Shown: positions 1 through 8,501 of the stretch, one piece after another | Numbering within the stretch: position 1 is the stretch's first letter | How the letters are laid out: each line of letters opens with the position of its first letter | Assembly (NCBI GenBank): GCA_018660465.1 | Contig: JABJKH010000096.1 | Coordinates: 1 to 36,190 of the forward strand | Reading direction: 5' to 3' | Length of the DNA: 36,190 nt | Source of the DNA: Rhodospirillaceae bacterium | GTDB taxonomy: Bacteria; Pseudomonadota; Alphaproteobacteria; Rhodospirillales; JABJKH01 | Position numbers and translations under genes: made by a program | The notes under the pieces: generated by a model | What the model was told of the DNA's origin: nothing | The model's input: only the letters and a program-made list of their open reading frames with translations | The model's database searches: none

Positions 1-960
1 ATGACGGTCATCGACATGCACGCGCATTGCCAATTGTCGAGCGTCTGGTCATTGGTCGAAGGCCGCGAAGAATTGGGCGGCGGAAATCCTTATGAAGGCC
101 AGCTGAAAAAGGTTGAAGACATTTCTGTTCGCCTCAAACAAATGGACGCGATGGGAACCGATATCGAAGTTTTGAGTATCGGCGGAGAACAACATTTTCC
201 GTGGGCGGAATATGAACTCGCCGAAGAAGTCGCGACCAAGCAGAATGAAGCCCTGACCGAAGTTTGTGCGGCCAACCCGGATCGCTTCGTGCCCATTGGT
301 GTGGTCTCTTTACAACATCCGCATCTTGCGGCGAAGCAGCTGAAAAACTCGGTGAAGAACCTCGGCCATCGGGGCTGTATGATCACCGGCAACATTCAAG
401 GACAGGAACTCTCAGATTCAAAGTTTCATCCATTCTGGGCGATGGCTGAAGAACTCGATTGCGTGGTCTTCATTCATCCTCGTGTTTCCAAAACAGAAAA
501 TAAGCGGCTGCAGGGTCGCGGCTTCCTGACCAACATGATTGGCAATCCATTGGAAACCACGACGGCACTCGCGCACTTGATTTATGAAGGCACGCTGGAT
601 CGGTTCCCGGGTCTAAAAATATGTGGTGCGCATGGTGGCGGCTATCTTGGCTCTTACATTGGGCGCTTCAATCACGGTCACAACAGTGCAGACCGCGGCG
701 GACGTGGCTTGGAAAAGAAGAAGCCGAGCGAATATCTGAAGATGCTATATTTCGATACGCTGGTTTATGGCACACAAAACCTTGCGCACCTCATCGAAGA
801 AGTTGGTGTGGAGCAATTAATGCTGGGCACTGACCACGACTTCGGCATGACCAACAGAAACGCAGTGGCGCACTTGCTCAGTGTTAAGGGGCTCAGCGAT
901 GCTGACATCGAAAGTATTCTGAACGGCAAAGCCAAAGAGCTGTTCAAGATCGACATTTAA
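1..960 (+). CDS. amidohydrolase, metal-dependent (ACMSD / amidohydrolase-2 type)
   Basis: A TIM-barrel amidohydrolase of 319 residues. The metal-binding pattern is visible: H7-x-H9 near the N terminus, H159 in a VVFIHPR strand, H211 in GAHGGG, and D278 in GTDHDFG. This set is typical of the amidohydrolase-2 family, which includes ACMSD and resorcylate-type decarboxylases as well as hydrolases of ring or lactone substrates. It is probably cytoplasmic, as no signal peptide is visible. The ATG is the first base of the window, so a longer N terminus cannot be excluded, but HxH at residues 7-9 fits a complete start. It is the first of four enzymes with short gaps (12 nt to the next gene), suggesting one catabolic operon. 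The substrate, and whether it hydrolyses or decarboxylates, cannot be read from sequence. Confidence 0.88.
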   Translation: MTVIDMHAHCQLSSVWSLVEGREELGGGNPYEGQLKKVEDISVRLKQMDAMGTDIEVLSIGGEQHFPWAEYELAEEVATKQNEALTEVCAANPDRFVPIGVVSLQHPHLAAKQLKNSVKNLGHRGCMITGNIQGQELSDSKFHPFWAMAEELDCVVFIHPRVSKTENKRLQGRGFLTNMIGNPLETTTALAHLIYEGTLDRFPGLKICGAHGGGYLGSYIGRFNHGHNSADRGGRGLEKKKPSEYLKMLYFDTLVYGTQNLAHLIEEVGVEQLMLGTDHDFGMTNRNAVAHLLSVKGLSDADIESILNGKAKELFKIDI

Positions 961-972
961 GAAGGAATTATT

Positions 973-1971
973 GTGGCACATCTAAGTCTCGAGGAACTCC
1001 ACGAAATCGGCGTGAAAATTTTTACCCAGTCCAACACCTCGCCAGAAGTGGCGGAGATTGTGGCGGGGGCGCTAACCGCAGCACAAGCCGATGGTCAAGC
1101 GGGCCACGGTGCATCGCGTATTCCGTCTTATGCCGATCAAGCCAAGTCGGGAAAGGTCGACGGACATGCTGTTCCTGAATTAACCCAGACCGCCGCAGCC
1201 GCCGTACGGATTGACGCCAAAAGCGGTTTTGCCTATCCGGCGATTACCATGGGGATAGACTTTGCGGCTGACCTGGTGGAAGACACCGGCGTGGTCGCAT
1301 TGGCGGTTGGGCATTCGCATCACTCAGGTGCTGCGGGTCTTCATGTGGAACGCGCGGCCCGTAAAGGGCTGATCGCACTTAGCTTCGGTAATACCCCTGC
1401 TGCCATCGCACCTTGGGGTGGGAACCGTGCGCTTTATGGCACCAACCCAATTGCCTTTGCTTGCCCGCGTGAAAGCTCTGATCCGTTGGTGGTCGATCTT
1501 TCCATGAGCAAAGTCGCGCGCGGTAAAATCCTGGTGGCGTCTCAGAGCGGTGATCCGATCCCGGATGACTGGGCAGTGGATGCGGATGGCAATCCGACGA
1601 CGGATGCCAAGGAAGCTTTGTCCGGTACGATGTTGCCGATGGGCGATGCAAAGGGGGCGGCGTTGATCATGGTGGTGGAAATTCTCGCTGCGACCCTGAC
1701 TGGGTCTCAATATGGTTTCGAGGCCAGTTCGTTCTTCGAGGGCGAAGGCCCATCGCCGCATGTTGGTCAGTTCTTCTTCTTGGCGAAACCAGGCGATCTC
1801 GGCGGCGACGCTTTTGCGGATCGTCTTGAAGTTCTTCTTTCCGCCGTTACCGATCAACCAGGTACAAGACTTCCCGGTGACCGCCGGTATGATCTTCGCA
1901 AAAAGGCGGAAGCCGACGGAGTGGATATCCCCGATAAGCTGCACGCAGAGATAATGGAGCGCCTGGGGTAG
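973..1971 (+). CDS. Ldh family NAD(P)-dependent oxidoreductase (malate/L-lactate/ureidoglycolate dehydrogenase type)
   Basis: A 332-residue member of the Ldh_2 family, which oxidises 2-hydroxy acids (malate, lactate, sulfolactate, ureidoglycolate) with NAD(P) and is unrelated to classical Rossmann lactate dehydrogenases. Family hallmarks seen are the conserved HSHHSGAAG segment around residue 115, the GNTP...PWGG stretch, GTNPIAFACP, and VDLSMSKVARGK. Length matches the family (about 330-360). The start is GTG at 973, preceded by GAAGGA at 961-966 and 12 nt after the amidohydrolase stop, so the two are probably co-transcribed. A 2-hydroxy-acid dehydrogenase beside an amidohydrolase and an alpha/beta hydrolase suggests breakdown of a carboxylated compound. 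The exact substrate is unknown. Confidence 0.88.
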   Translation: MAHLSLEELHEIGVKIFTQSNTSPEVAEIVAGALTAAQADGQAGHGASRIPSYADQAKSGKVDGHAVPELTQTAAAAVRIDAKSGFAYPAITMGIDFAADLVEDTGVVALAVGHSHHSGAAGLHVERAARKGLIALSFGNTPAAIAPWGGNRALYGTNPIAFACPRESSDPLVVDLSMSKVARGKILVASQSGDPIPDDWAVDADGNPTTDAKEALSGTMLPMGDAKGAALIMVVEILAATLTGSQYGFEASSFFEGEGPSPHVGQFFFLAKPGDLGGDAFADRLEVLLSAVTDQPGTRLPGDRRYDLRKKAEADGVDIPDKLHAEIMERLG

Positions 1972-2005
1972 GGGAATAAAATTCTTTTTGGAGGAGGGTA
2001 TATCG

Positions 2006-3214
2006 ATGCCTAAACAAAGTTTACGCGCTGACCAAGGGTGGATTTTTGATAATTTCTTGATGCTATCCGATAACGAAGACGTTCTGCACCCTGGCATCAT
2101 GGGTACCCGATTTGACCGGGGCTTTAAGTTGGAAGATTTAAACGCAGTTTATTCCAAGGTGACGGGTCGACGCTCTTTTCCTAAATCATGGGCGAAACGT
2201 GCTGCCGTGTTAGAGCGCATGGCCGATAGTGCGAAGTCGAAAAATCGGCTTGTAACCGCGCGTGACTTTTTTCATCGGGCGGCGCTCTGTTATGGCAGGG
2301 CCCAGCATTTAATTCCGGTTCACAAGGATCCGAATAAGGAAACGTGGTATCAGGGATTGAAGCGTTGTTATGACAGCCTTGTTGATCTCTCGGGCGGTGC
2401 AATTGAGAGAAAGACCATAGAATTTTCTGATGGCAAAAATACCTACTGCAATTTTCACCAAGCGCCGGGGGAAGGTCCAAAGCCAACGATCCTGTATCTT
2501 CCTGGAATGGATCAGGTGAAGGAGGATTATCCAAATCCTTTTAAGAATGATTATTTCAACCGCGGCATGAATATTTGCTCAATGGATGGTCCCGGACAGG
2601 GCGAATGCAACATCAATGCAGTCTGGCAGGACGAAACCAATTATGCGTTGGCGGCAGAAAAAGTCATCGATTGGCTTGTATCCAGAGACGATGTTGACGC
2701 GGAAAAAATCGCCGTATTCGGTACCAGCATGGGGTCACGTTGGGGTGTCCAAGTCGCGGCCCATGATCCACGTGTGAAAGCGGTTGTCGGGCAAATGGCG
2801 AACGTCGGAACTTTCGACATGATTTTCGAACAGGCCCAGCCGAATTTCAAACGCATCTTCATGTATATGGCCGGCTATACCGTGGAAGAAGAATTCGACA
2901 AATTTGTTGAACGCTTGGACCTGTTGCCTGACCTCGCCAAGAAAGTCACGGTGCCGCATCTATTAGTCGCCGGTGACATGGATGAACTCTGCACACCCAA
3001 TGACATCGTAAAGTTTCGATCTTCCTTGGCGGGCCCGAGTGAGCTTTGGCTCTACGAAGGTGTCTTCCATCCCATGGGAGAAGTCGCTGCGCAAATTTAC
3101 CCCTGCATCGCTGACTGGTTGCTCGAAACCTTAAATTCAGGAAGACCTGATGGGTATAACAACGAAGTCTATGTCGAAGAGGGCACAGTCTTGGGCGACT
3201 ATGACCACGGCTAA
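2006..3214 (+). CDS. alpha/beta hydrolase (FrsA / 2,6-dihydroxypseudooxynicotine hydrolase-like)
   Basis: A 402-residue alpha/beta hydrolase with an N-terminal helical cap of about 140 residues. The catalytic triad can be placed: nucleophile S241 in GTSMGS, acid D326 in GDMDELCTP, and H355 in GVFHPMG. A DGPGQGE segment about 40 residues before the nucleophile is characteristic of the group containing 2,6-dihydroxypseudooxynicotine hydrolase, which cleaves C-C bonds, and of FrsA-like esterases. I chose ATG 2006 because GAGGAGGG at 1991-1998 is a strong ribosome-binding site for it; an in-frame TTG at 1988 would lie inside that site. Third gene of the catabolic run. Whether it cleaves a C-C, ester or amide bond is unknown. 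Confidence 0.85.
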   Translation: MPKQSLRADQGWIFDNFLMLSDNEDVLHPGIMGTRFDRGFKLEDLNAVYSKVTGRRSFPKSWAKRAAVLERMADSAKSKNRLVTARDFFHRAALCYGRAQHLIPVHKDPNKETWYQGLKRCYDSLVDLSGGAIERKTIEFSDGKNTYCNFHQAPGEGPKPTILYLPGMDQVKEDYPNPFKNDYFNRGMNICSMDGPGQGECNINAVWQDETNYALAAEKVIDWLVSRDDVDAEKIAVFGTSMGSRWGVQVAAHDPRVKAVVGQMANVGTFDMIFEQAQPNFKRIFMYMAGYTVEEEFDKFVERLDLLPDLAKKVTVPHLLVAGDMDELCTPNDIVKFRSSLAGPSELWLYEGVFHPMGEVAAQIYPCIADWLLETLNSGRPDGYNNEVYVEEGTVLGDYDHG

Positions 3215-3235
3215 TAGGGTGAGGGCGGGCGAAAG

Positions 3236-4027
3236 ATGAAGTTTAATCTGCAAGGTAAAGTCGCTTTGGTTACGGGTGGCAGCCGAGGTATTGGCAAGGC
3301 GATCTCTCTCGTATTGGCGGGCCAGGGTGTGAACGTCGCACTTTGCGGTCGGACGCAGGAAACACTCGAATCCTCGGCAGAAGAAATCCGCGCAGCGGGC
3401 GTAGAGGCTTGGCCAATCGTGGCGGATGTCAGCCGCAATGAAGATGTCGTAAACTTTGTGAGCGAAGCCGAAGCGAAAGCGGGCCGTATCGACATTTTGG
3501 TTAATAACGCGGTGACATCCATACGCGCGCCGTTCAATGAACAGAGCGACGAAGACTGGCAGTATCATCTGAATGTAAAACTGATGGCCTACATCCGTAG
3601 CGCCCGCGAAGTTCATCCGCACATGAAGAAACAAGGGTGGGGTAGGATCGTTAATATCGGTGGTATGACCGCGCGAATTGCGGCCCCCCTCCGCGTCACC
3701 AATGGCATCGTTAACGCAGGTGTCGCAAATTTCACCAAGCAATTCGCCGGCCACGTAGCCCCTGATAACATTACCGTCAATTGCATCCATCCCGGCACCA
3801 CCGCGACCGACCGCATGATGGAAGGCTTTAAGCGCTACGCCAGCGACGCCGACACCAGCATCGAAGAAATCTCCAAACAACACATCGCCAATATCCCCCT
3901 GGGCCGCCTCATCCAACCTGAAGACATCGCCAATACGGCGCTCTACTTCTGCTCTCCGCTAGCCGACATTGTAACGGGGCAGTCAATTGCAGTGGACGGT
4001 GGGTCGTCTACGTCGGTGAATTATTAG
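3236..4027 (+). CDS. SDR-fold protein with altered catalytic residues
   Basis: A 263-residue short-chain dehydrogenase/reductase fold. The N-terminal cofactor motif TGGSRGIG (residues 13-20) is intact and NNAV follows at about residue 90. The C-terminal half is normal, with a PG...T segment and a closing GQSIAVDGG. The active site is unusual: where the family has Ser then Tyr-xxx-Lys, this protein has G142-G143 and N156-G-I-V-N160. The expected acid-base Tyr and Lys are therefore absent, so classical SDR redox chemistry is doubtful; it may be a divergent enzyme or a cofactor-binding non-enzyme. It starts 21 nt after the hydrolase gene and is the last gene before a terminator-like hairpin. Fold assignment is secure; activity is not. 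Confidence 0.85.
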   Translation: MKFNLQGKVALVTGGSRGIGKAISLVLAGQGVNVALCGRTQETLESSAEEIRAAGVEAWPIVADVSRNEDVVNFVSEAEAKAGRIDILVNNAVTSIRAPFNEQSDEDWQYHLNVKLMAYIRSAREVHPHMKKQGWGRIVNIGGMTARIAAPLRVTNGIVNAGVANFTKQFAGHVAPDNITVNCIHPGTTATDRMMEGFKRYASDADTSIEEISKQHIANIPLGRLIQPEDIANTALYFCSPLADIVTGQSIAVDGGSSTSVNY

Positions 4028-4066
4028 GGCTCTTCCCTAGAAAAAACCTCAAAATTGGGTTATAAT

Positions 4067-4103
4067 ACCCCTAACGTGAACCGCTGGTCGGTGGGGGTTT
4101 TTT
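4067..4103 (+). terminator. possible rho-independent terminator after the four-gene catabolic run
   Basis: ACCCC at 4067-4071 can pair with the G-run at 4093-4097, which is followed at once by six T (4098-4103). A short ACCG/CGGT stem lies within the long loop. The stem is imperfect, so the call is moderate. It lies 40 nt beyond the SDR stop and before the next ribosome-binding site. Confidence 0.45.
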
Positions 4104-4171
4104 GAGCCGCTGGACTTGTTGAAAATTGCGGTGAGGATGCTCGGCCTTCTGGCTAGGACAGGAGACGCACT

Positions 4172-4645
4172 ATGGGCATGGCAATCACGCTTCAGGATTA
4201 TATTTCGGACCTTGGCATTGCGTACGAGGTTTTGACTCATCCGACTCGGTATACCAGTTCCAAGATTGCACAAAGTGCACACATTCCAGGGGCTGGATTG
4301 GCCAAAGGGGTGTTGGTGCAGGATGAAGACGGCGGCTACATGCTGGTCGTTGTGCCGGCGACCAGCCACGTAGATTTCAAACGGTTGCAGGAATTTTTGG
4401 ATCAGCCGGTGGAGATGGCGGCGGAAAGTGCGATTGCCAAGTTGTTTGGGGATTGTGACGCGGGTGCAGTACCACCGATTGGAAATCCCTATGGGATCGA
4501 TGTCTTGTTAGATGAGACTCTTATGAACGAGTCCGAAATCTACTTTGAAGCCGGGGATCATAAAGACCTGATCCACGTCAGCGGTGACGATTTCCATCGT
4601 CTGACACGGGGTGCGGCCTATGGAGCCTTCAGCCACCCCGGATAA
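4172..4645 (+). CDS. YbaK/EbsC-type aminoacyl-tRNA deacylase domain protein
   Basis: A 157-residue stand-alone YbaK / prolyl-tRNA editing domain. Proteins of this family hydrolyse mischarged aminoacyl-tRNAs in trans. Supporting segments are the N-terminal THPTRYTSSKIAQSAHIP, the AKGVLVQ strand carrying the conserved lysine, VVVPATSHVDFKRL, and the glycine-rich GDCDAGAVPPIGNPYGI loop. Length is normal for a free-standing editing domain. ATG 4172 follows AGGAG at 4160-4164. The tRNA/amino acid specificity is not evident. The stop codon lies within a 15-bp tandem duplication that also carries the ribosome-binding site of the next gene. Confidence 0.85.
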   Translation: MGMAITLQDYISDLGIAYEVLTHPTRYTSSKIAQSAHIPGAGLAKGVLVQDEDGGYMLVVVPATSHVDFKRLQEFLDQPVEMAAESAIAKLFGDCDAGAVPPIGNPYGIDVLLDETLMNESEIYFEAGDHKDLIHVSGDDFHRLTRGAAYGAFSHPG

Positions 4646-4672
4646 ACTTTGAAAAGGTAAACTTTGAAAAGG
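4643..4672 (+). repeat. perfect 15-bp tandem duplication across a stop codon and a ribosome-binding site
   Basis: TAAACTTTGAAAAGG occurs twice back to back (4643-4657 and 4658-4672). The first copy contributes the TAA stop of the YbaK-type gene; the second runs into the GGAGG of the stress-protein gene. It looks like a recent slippage event in the junction between two genes. Confidence 0.95.
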
Positions 4673-4680
4673 AGGTCGTG

Positions 4681-5121
4681 ATGAACGATGTCATTCTGGT
4701 TGGTACAGACGGCAGCGAGGTTTCCACACGCGCCGCCCTACATGCCCTGTCACGGGTCAAAGACAGCGCCACGCGGCTGCATGTGGTCTATGTTTACGAA
4801 TGGTCGCGCTATGAAATTTTGTCCCTGGAGCAAATTGAAGCCCGCCACAAAGAGCACAAGGTGGAGATTGATCGCGCTCAGTCAGGGGTATTGGATCCAT
4901 TGGTCGCGGATTTAAAATCACGCGGCGGCGATGTCGAAGTTACATCCGAAGTTTGCCACGGTCACGCTCCCGAAATACTCTGCCAAAAAGCAGATGAATT
5001 GGGCGCTTCGCAAATTTATATCGGTCGGCGTGGGCGATCTTCGATGGAACGGTTGTTGTTTGGCAGTGTCGCCAGTAGCCTGGTCCAAACATCGCCAGTC
5101 CCGGTAACAGTGGTGCCATAA
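4681..5121 (+). CDS. universal stress protein (UspA family, ATP-binding type)
   Basis: A 146-residue single UspA domain. The N terminus (VILVGTDGSEVSTRAALHAL) and the C-terminal nucleotide-binding motif G-x2-G-x9-G-S (IGRRGRSSMERLLFGSVAS), followed by SPVPVTVVP, mark the ATP-binding class. Such cytoplasmic proteins modulate survival under stress or bind partner transporters and kinases. ATG 4681 is preferred over GTG 4678 because GGAGG at 4671-4675 leaves only two bases before the GTG. The AGCS symporter begins 47 nt downstream, so the stress protein may be co-expressed with it. Confidence 0.92.
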   Translation: MNDVILVGTDGSEVSTRAALHALSRVKDSATRLHVVYVYEWSRYEILSLEQIEARHKEHKVEIDRAQSGVLDPLVADLKSRGGDVEVTSEVCHGHAPEILCQKADELGASQIYIGRRGRSSMERLLFGSVASSLVQTSPVPVTVVP

Positions 5122-5168
5122 ATAAAAAAATCAGGTATAAGTGATTCGCACTTTAAGGGGGGCTAATT

Positions 5169-6695
5169 ATGGATAGGTTTTTAAGTCGGGCGGCTGCGAC
5201 CGTAATGGCTGTATTCGCGGGTATTTTAGCGGGTATTTCACCAGTGTTCGCAGCAGAACAAGGTATTGATCAGTCGATTAATGCGTTTGTCGCACCAGTC
5301 GCTAATGCGGTTGCGGGAACGATTTTTTATTCGGTTGGTGGTGTGCCGCTGATTGTTGTTTGGCTGGTCGTCGGCGCCGTATTTTTTACTTTCTATTTCA
5401 ATTTCATCAATTTCAGAGCCTTCGGCCACGCCATTGATTTGGTGCGGGGTAAGTATGAAGACCCTAATGACCCCGGAGAGGTTTCCCACTTCCAAGCCTT
5501 AGCAACGGCGTTATCGGCGACAGTTGGGCTCGGTAATATCGCGGGCGTAGCGGTGGCAGTATCTCTCGGCGGACCAGGGGCGACGTTCTGGATGATCCTG
5601 GCGGGTCTTCTCGGCATGTCCTCGAAATTCTGCGAATGTACGTTGGGCGTAATGTACAGGGATGAACATGCGGACGGCACGGTTTCCGGCGGACCGATGT
5701 ATTATCTGTCGAAGGGCTTGGCCGAACGCGGCATGCCGGGATTGGGCCGGATTATGGCCGTCCTGTTTGCCATCATGTGTATTGTTGGCGCATTCGGTGC
5801 GGGCAATATGTTCCAGGCCAATCAGTCGTTCCAGCAGTTCATGAATGTTACGGGTGGCGCAGAAGGCTTTATGGCCGACAAGGCATGGTTGTTCGGTCTT
5901 ATCATGGCGGCGGTCGTGGGTGCGGTTATTATTGGCGGCATCAAGAGCATCGCGCGGGTGACCGAAAAGCTGGTGCCGTTCATGGCGATCATTTATGTCG
6001 CTGCAGCACTGGTTATTATCATCATTCACATTGATCAGGTGCCCACCGCTTTTGGCGCAATTATCTCCGGTGCGTTCAGTCCGGAAGGGGTTGCAGGTGG
6101 CTTCGTTGGTGTCTTGATCCAGGGCTTCAAGCGGGCGGCGTTTTCAAACGAAGCAGGCATTGGCTCTGCTGCAATCGCGCACTCAGCCGTTCGTACCAAA
6201 GAGCCTGTGACCGAAGGGATTGTGTCTCTGCTGGAACCATTTATCGACACTGTGGTGATCTGTACCATGACCGCGCTGGTTATCGTAATTACCGGGCAGT
6301 ACCAAAACGTGAGCGGGATTAGCGGCGTGCAGTTGACGTCAAATGCATTCGCCAGTGGAATTTCTTGGTTCCCGTACGTGCTGGCCCTCGCCGTGATCTT
6401 GTTCGCGTTTTCGACAATGATTGCGTGGTCATACTACGGCAATAAAGCGTGGACCTATCTGTTCGGGGAAAACAAGCAAGCGGACATGGTTTATAAGGTC
6501 AGTTTCTGTGGCTTCGTGGTGATCGGCTCGACAATGAATTTAGGCTCGTTGATTGATTTTGCCGACGCGATGATCTTTGCCATGGCGTTAATTAACATTG
6601 CCGGGCTTTATTTGTTGGCGCCAGTTGTGAAGCGGGAACTTGCGTCTTACTGGTCCCGGTTGCAATCTGGTGAGATTAAGAAAACAAAACCCTAG
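5169..6695 (+). CDS. sodium:alanine/glycine symporter, AGCS family
   Basis: A 508-residue inner-membrane protein with about 10-11 hydrophobic segments, belonging to the alanine or glycine:cation symporter family. The signature [21 protein letters not shown] (around residue 325) and the early [17 protein letters not shown] segment are hallmark cation- and substrate-site motifs. The N terminus is signal-like (residues 1-29 ending VFAAEQ), as often seen in longer family members. It imports a small neutral amino acid with Na+. The FAH-family gene follows after only 9 nt, so this transporter, the FAH enzyme and the PanE-like reductase likely form one transcription unit. The transported compound could be the feedstock of that pathway, or simply alanine or glycine. 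Confidence 0.93.
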   Translation: MDRFLSRAAATVMAVFAGILAGISPVFAAEQGIDQSINAFVAPVANAVAGTIFYSVGGVPLIVVWLVVGAVFFTFYFNFINFRAFGHAIDLVRGKYEDPNDPGEVSHFQALATALSATVGLGNIAGVAVAVSLGGPGATFWMILAGLLGMSSKFCECTLGVMYRDEHADGTVSGGPMYYLSKGLAERGMPGLGRIMAVLFAIMCIVGAFGAGNMFQANQSFQQFMNVTGGAEGFMADKAWLFGLIMAAVVGAVIIGGIKSIARVTEKLVPFMAIIYVAAALVIIIIHIDQVPTAFGAIISGAFSPEGVAGGFVGVLIQGFKRAAFSNEAGIGSAAIAHSAVRTKEPVTEGIVSLLEPFIDTVVICTMTALVIVITGQYQNVSGISGVQLTSNAFASGISWFPYVLALAVILFAFSTMIAWSYYGNKAWTYLFGENKQADMVYKVSFCGFVVIGSTMNLGSLIDFADAMIFAMALINIAGLYLLAPVVKRELASYWSRLQSGEIKKTKP

Positions 6696-6704
6696 GGAGC
6701 GGCT

Positions 6705-7478
6705 ATGACAACCTGGATCAGATTTGAGTCTGGAGGTGCGACAAATTTCGGCACCTTCGATGGGGACAAAATTACCATCCATCACGGCAACATGTTCGAT
6801 AACCCGAGTGCTACATCTGAGACGGTGGCGCTGGCGGACGTAAATGTTCTGACACCGTGCGAGCCTTCGAAGATGCTGGCGCTGTGGAATAACTACGGCA
6901 TGTTGGCGACGAAGTTGGAACTGACACCGCCACCCGAGCCGCTTTATTTTATTAAGGCGAATAGTTCGTTTGCAGCACAAAAAGAGACGGTTCACAGACC
7001 CAAAAATTACGACGGCCCGGTAATCTTTGAAGGTGAACTTGGGGTCGTAATAGGAAAGGCCACCAAAGAAATATCCGAAGAAGATGCTGCTGATCATATC
7101 TTCGGCTATACCTGCATCAATGATATTACTGCGGCTGGGATCATTCCTAAGGACGAAACTTTCGCGCAGTGGTCGCGGGCCAAGGGCTATGACGGTTTTG
7201 GCGTGTTTGGGCCGGTGATCTCAACCGATGTTGATCCGTTAGAAAAGAATTTGACAGTGGTGCTAAATGGCGATGTGCGACAGGATTATCCGCTGTCTGA
7301 CATGATCTTTAAACCGCATCAGTTGGTTAGCTTGTTGTCCCATGACATGACTCTCCTGCCAGGCGATGTGATTTGCGTCGGGACCAACGTTGGCGTGGGG
7401 TCCATGAAACTGCCGAGCAATGACGTTGCGGTTACCATCGACGGGATCGGCACCTTGGAAAATGTTTTTAAGAATTAG
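6705..7478 (+). CDS. fumarylacetoacetate hydrolase family protein
   Basis: A 257-residue FAH-fold enzyme. Family members hydrolyse, decarboxylate or isomerise 2-keto acids such as acylpyruvates and oxaloacetate in aromatic and amino-acid catabolism. Seen are YFIKANSSFAAQ at about residue 80, the metal-ligand FEGELGVVIG, YTCINDITAA with the metal-binding Asp, AKGYDGFGVFGP and the terminal GDVICVGTNVGVG, in the order expected. Length fits the short bacterial class with an N-terminal lid of about 60 residues. It starts 9 nt after the AGCS gene and ends 12 nt before the PanE-like gene, so it is tightly coupled with both. Exact reaction not assignable. Confidence 0.9.
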   Translation: MTTWIRFESGGATNFGTFDGDKITIHHGNMFDNPSATSETVALADVNVLTPCEPSKMLALWNNYGMLATKLELTPPPEPLYFIKANSSFAAQKETVHRPKNYDGPVIFEGELGVVIGKATKEISEEDAADHIFGYTCINDITAAGIIPKDETFAQWSRAKGYDGFGVFGPVISTDVDPLEKNLTVVLNGDVRQDYPLSDMIFKPHQLVSLLSHDMTLLPGDVICVGTNVGVGSMKLPSNDVAVTIDGIGTLENVFKN

Positions 7479-7490
7479 CGGAATCGTATC

Positions 7491-8501
7491 ATGAGAATTT
7501 TAGTAATTGGCGCGGGAGCCATCGGCGGCATGATGGCGGCTAAATTGGCGATGGGTGAGGGCAACAACGAAGTGTCCGTCGTCGATATGGGCGCGCATTT
7601 GAAAGCGATTGAGACAAATGGCCTCAAGCTAATTTGGGAAGATGGCTCGGAAATCGTTGCCGACAACATTAAAGCCTATAGCAAGATTTCCGAAGCGGGT
7701 GAGCAGGATTTAGTCATCTTCGCCTTAAAAGCTCAGTATATGGCATCGGTGGCGAGCGAGCTTAAGGCTGTGCTTGGCGACGATACGATGCTGATGACTG
7801 TGCAGAATGGCATGCCGTGGTGGTACTTTCAAAAGCACGGTGGACCTTACGACGGACGGCGGCTCGAAACTCTCGATCCTGACGGTACGCTCGAAGCCAA
7901 CATCGATCCCAAACACATCGTTGGTTGTGTGGTCTACCCGGCGGCGGCTGTGGTCGAGAATGGCGTGGTCAAGCATGTCGAAGGTGATCGCTTTCCGATT
8001 GGCGAATTGGACGGTTCTGACTCGCCCCGCATCCAGGCGCTCTTCGACGTCCTCGTTGGTGCCGGATTTCGGTCTAGAATTCTCGACAACATTCGTTCCG
8101 AAATTTGGCTCAAGGCTTGGGGCAACCTGTCGTTCAATCCAATCAGTGCGCTCAGCCACGCGACCTTGGAAAGCATCTGCATTTTCCCAGAAACCCGACT
8201 GCTTGCCCAGCACATGATGGAAGAAGCCCAAGAAGTCGGCCATAAACTCGGCATCGAATTCCGCCATACCATCGAAAAACGTATCGACGGCGCCCAAAGC
8301 GTGGGGTCACATAAAACGTCCATGCTGCAAGACGTGGAAGCCGGACGATCCCTGGAGATCGAGGCCCTGGTCGGCTCGATCATTGAAATGGCACGGATCA
8401 CCGATACCCCAACGCCACACATTGATGCGGTCTATGCCTGCACGAAGCTGTTGAACCGGACAATGGAGCGGGCTGAGGCGGGGGTGGCGGTTAAGGGTTG
8501 A
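7491..8501 (+). CDS. ketopantoate reductase (ApbA/PanE) family protein
   Basis: A 336-residue NADPH-dependent reductase. The Rossmann motif GAGAIGG sits at residues 7-13, the substrate domain holds EIWLKAWGNLSFNPISAL with the catalytic Lys, and HKTSMLQDVEAGRSLEIEALVG carries the conserved Glu. Length is slightly above that of classical PanE. Its place behind an FAH-family enzyme and a transporter argues for a catabolic 2-keto/2-hydroxy acid reductase rather than pantothenate synthesis; no pan genes are nearby. It converges on the response-regulator gene with 17 nt between stops. Confidence 0.87.
   Translation: MRILVIGAGAIGGMMAAKLAMGEGNNEVSVVDMGAHLKAIETNGLKLIWEDGSEIVADNIKAYSKISEAGEQDLVIFALKAQYMASVASELKAVLGDDTMLMTVQNGMPWWYFQKHGGPYDGRRLETLDPDGTLEANIDPKHIVGCVVYPAAAVVENGVVKHVEGDRFPIGELDGSDSPRIQALFDVLVGAGFRSRILDNIRSEIWLKAWGNLSFNPISALSHATLESICIFPETRLLAQHMMEEAQEVGHKLGIEFRHTIEKRIDGAQSVGSHKTSMLQDVEAGRSLEIEALVGSIIEMARITDTPTPHIDAVYACTKLLNRTMERAEAGVAVKG

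Noticed and set aside
1324-2100. 258-codon open frame on the minus strand
   Set aside because: Antisense to the Ldh-type gene; composition is typical of a shadow frame (Arg/His/Ser-rich), with no recognisable motifs.
3137-3916. 259-codon open frame on the minus strand
   Set aside because: Antisense to the SDR gene, no domain seen; the plus strand has clear family motifs.
4025-4039. TAGGG-CTCTT-CCCTA palindrome after the SDR gene as a terminator
   Set aside because: Followed by A rather than T on the plus strand; the better candidate is the hairpin with six T at 4067-4103.
7725-8297. 190-codon open frame on the minus strand
   Set aside because: Antisense to the PanE-like gene and without motifs.
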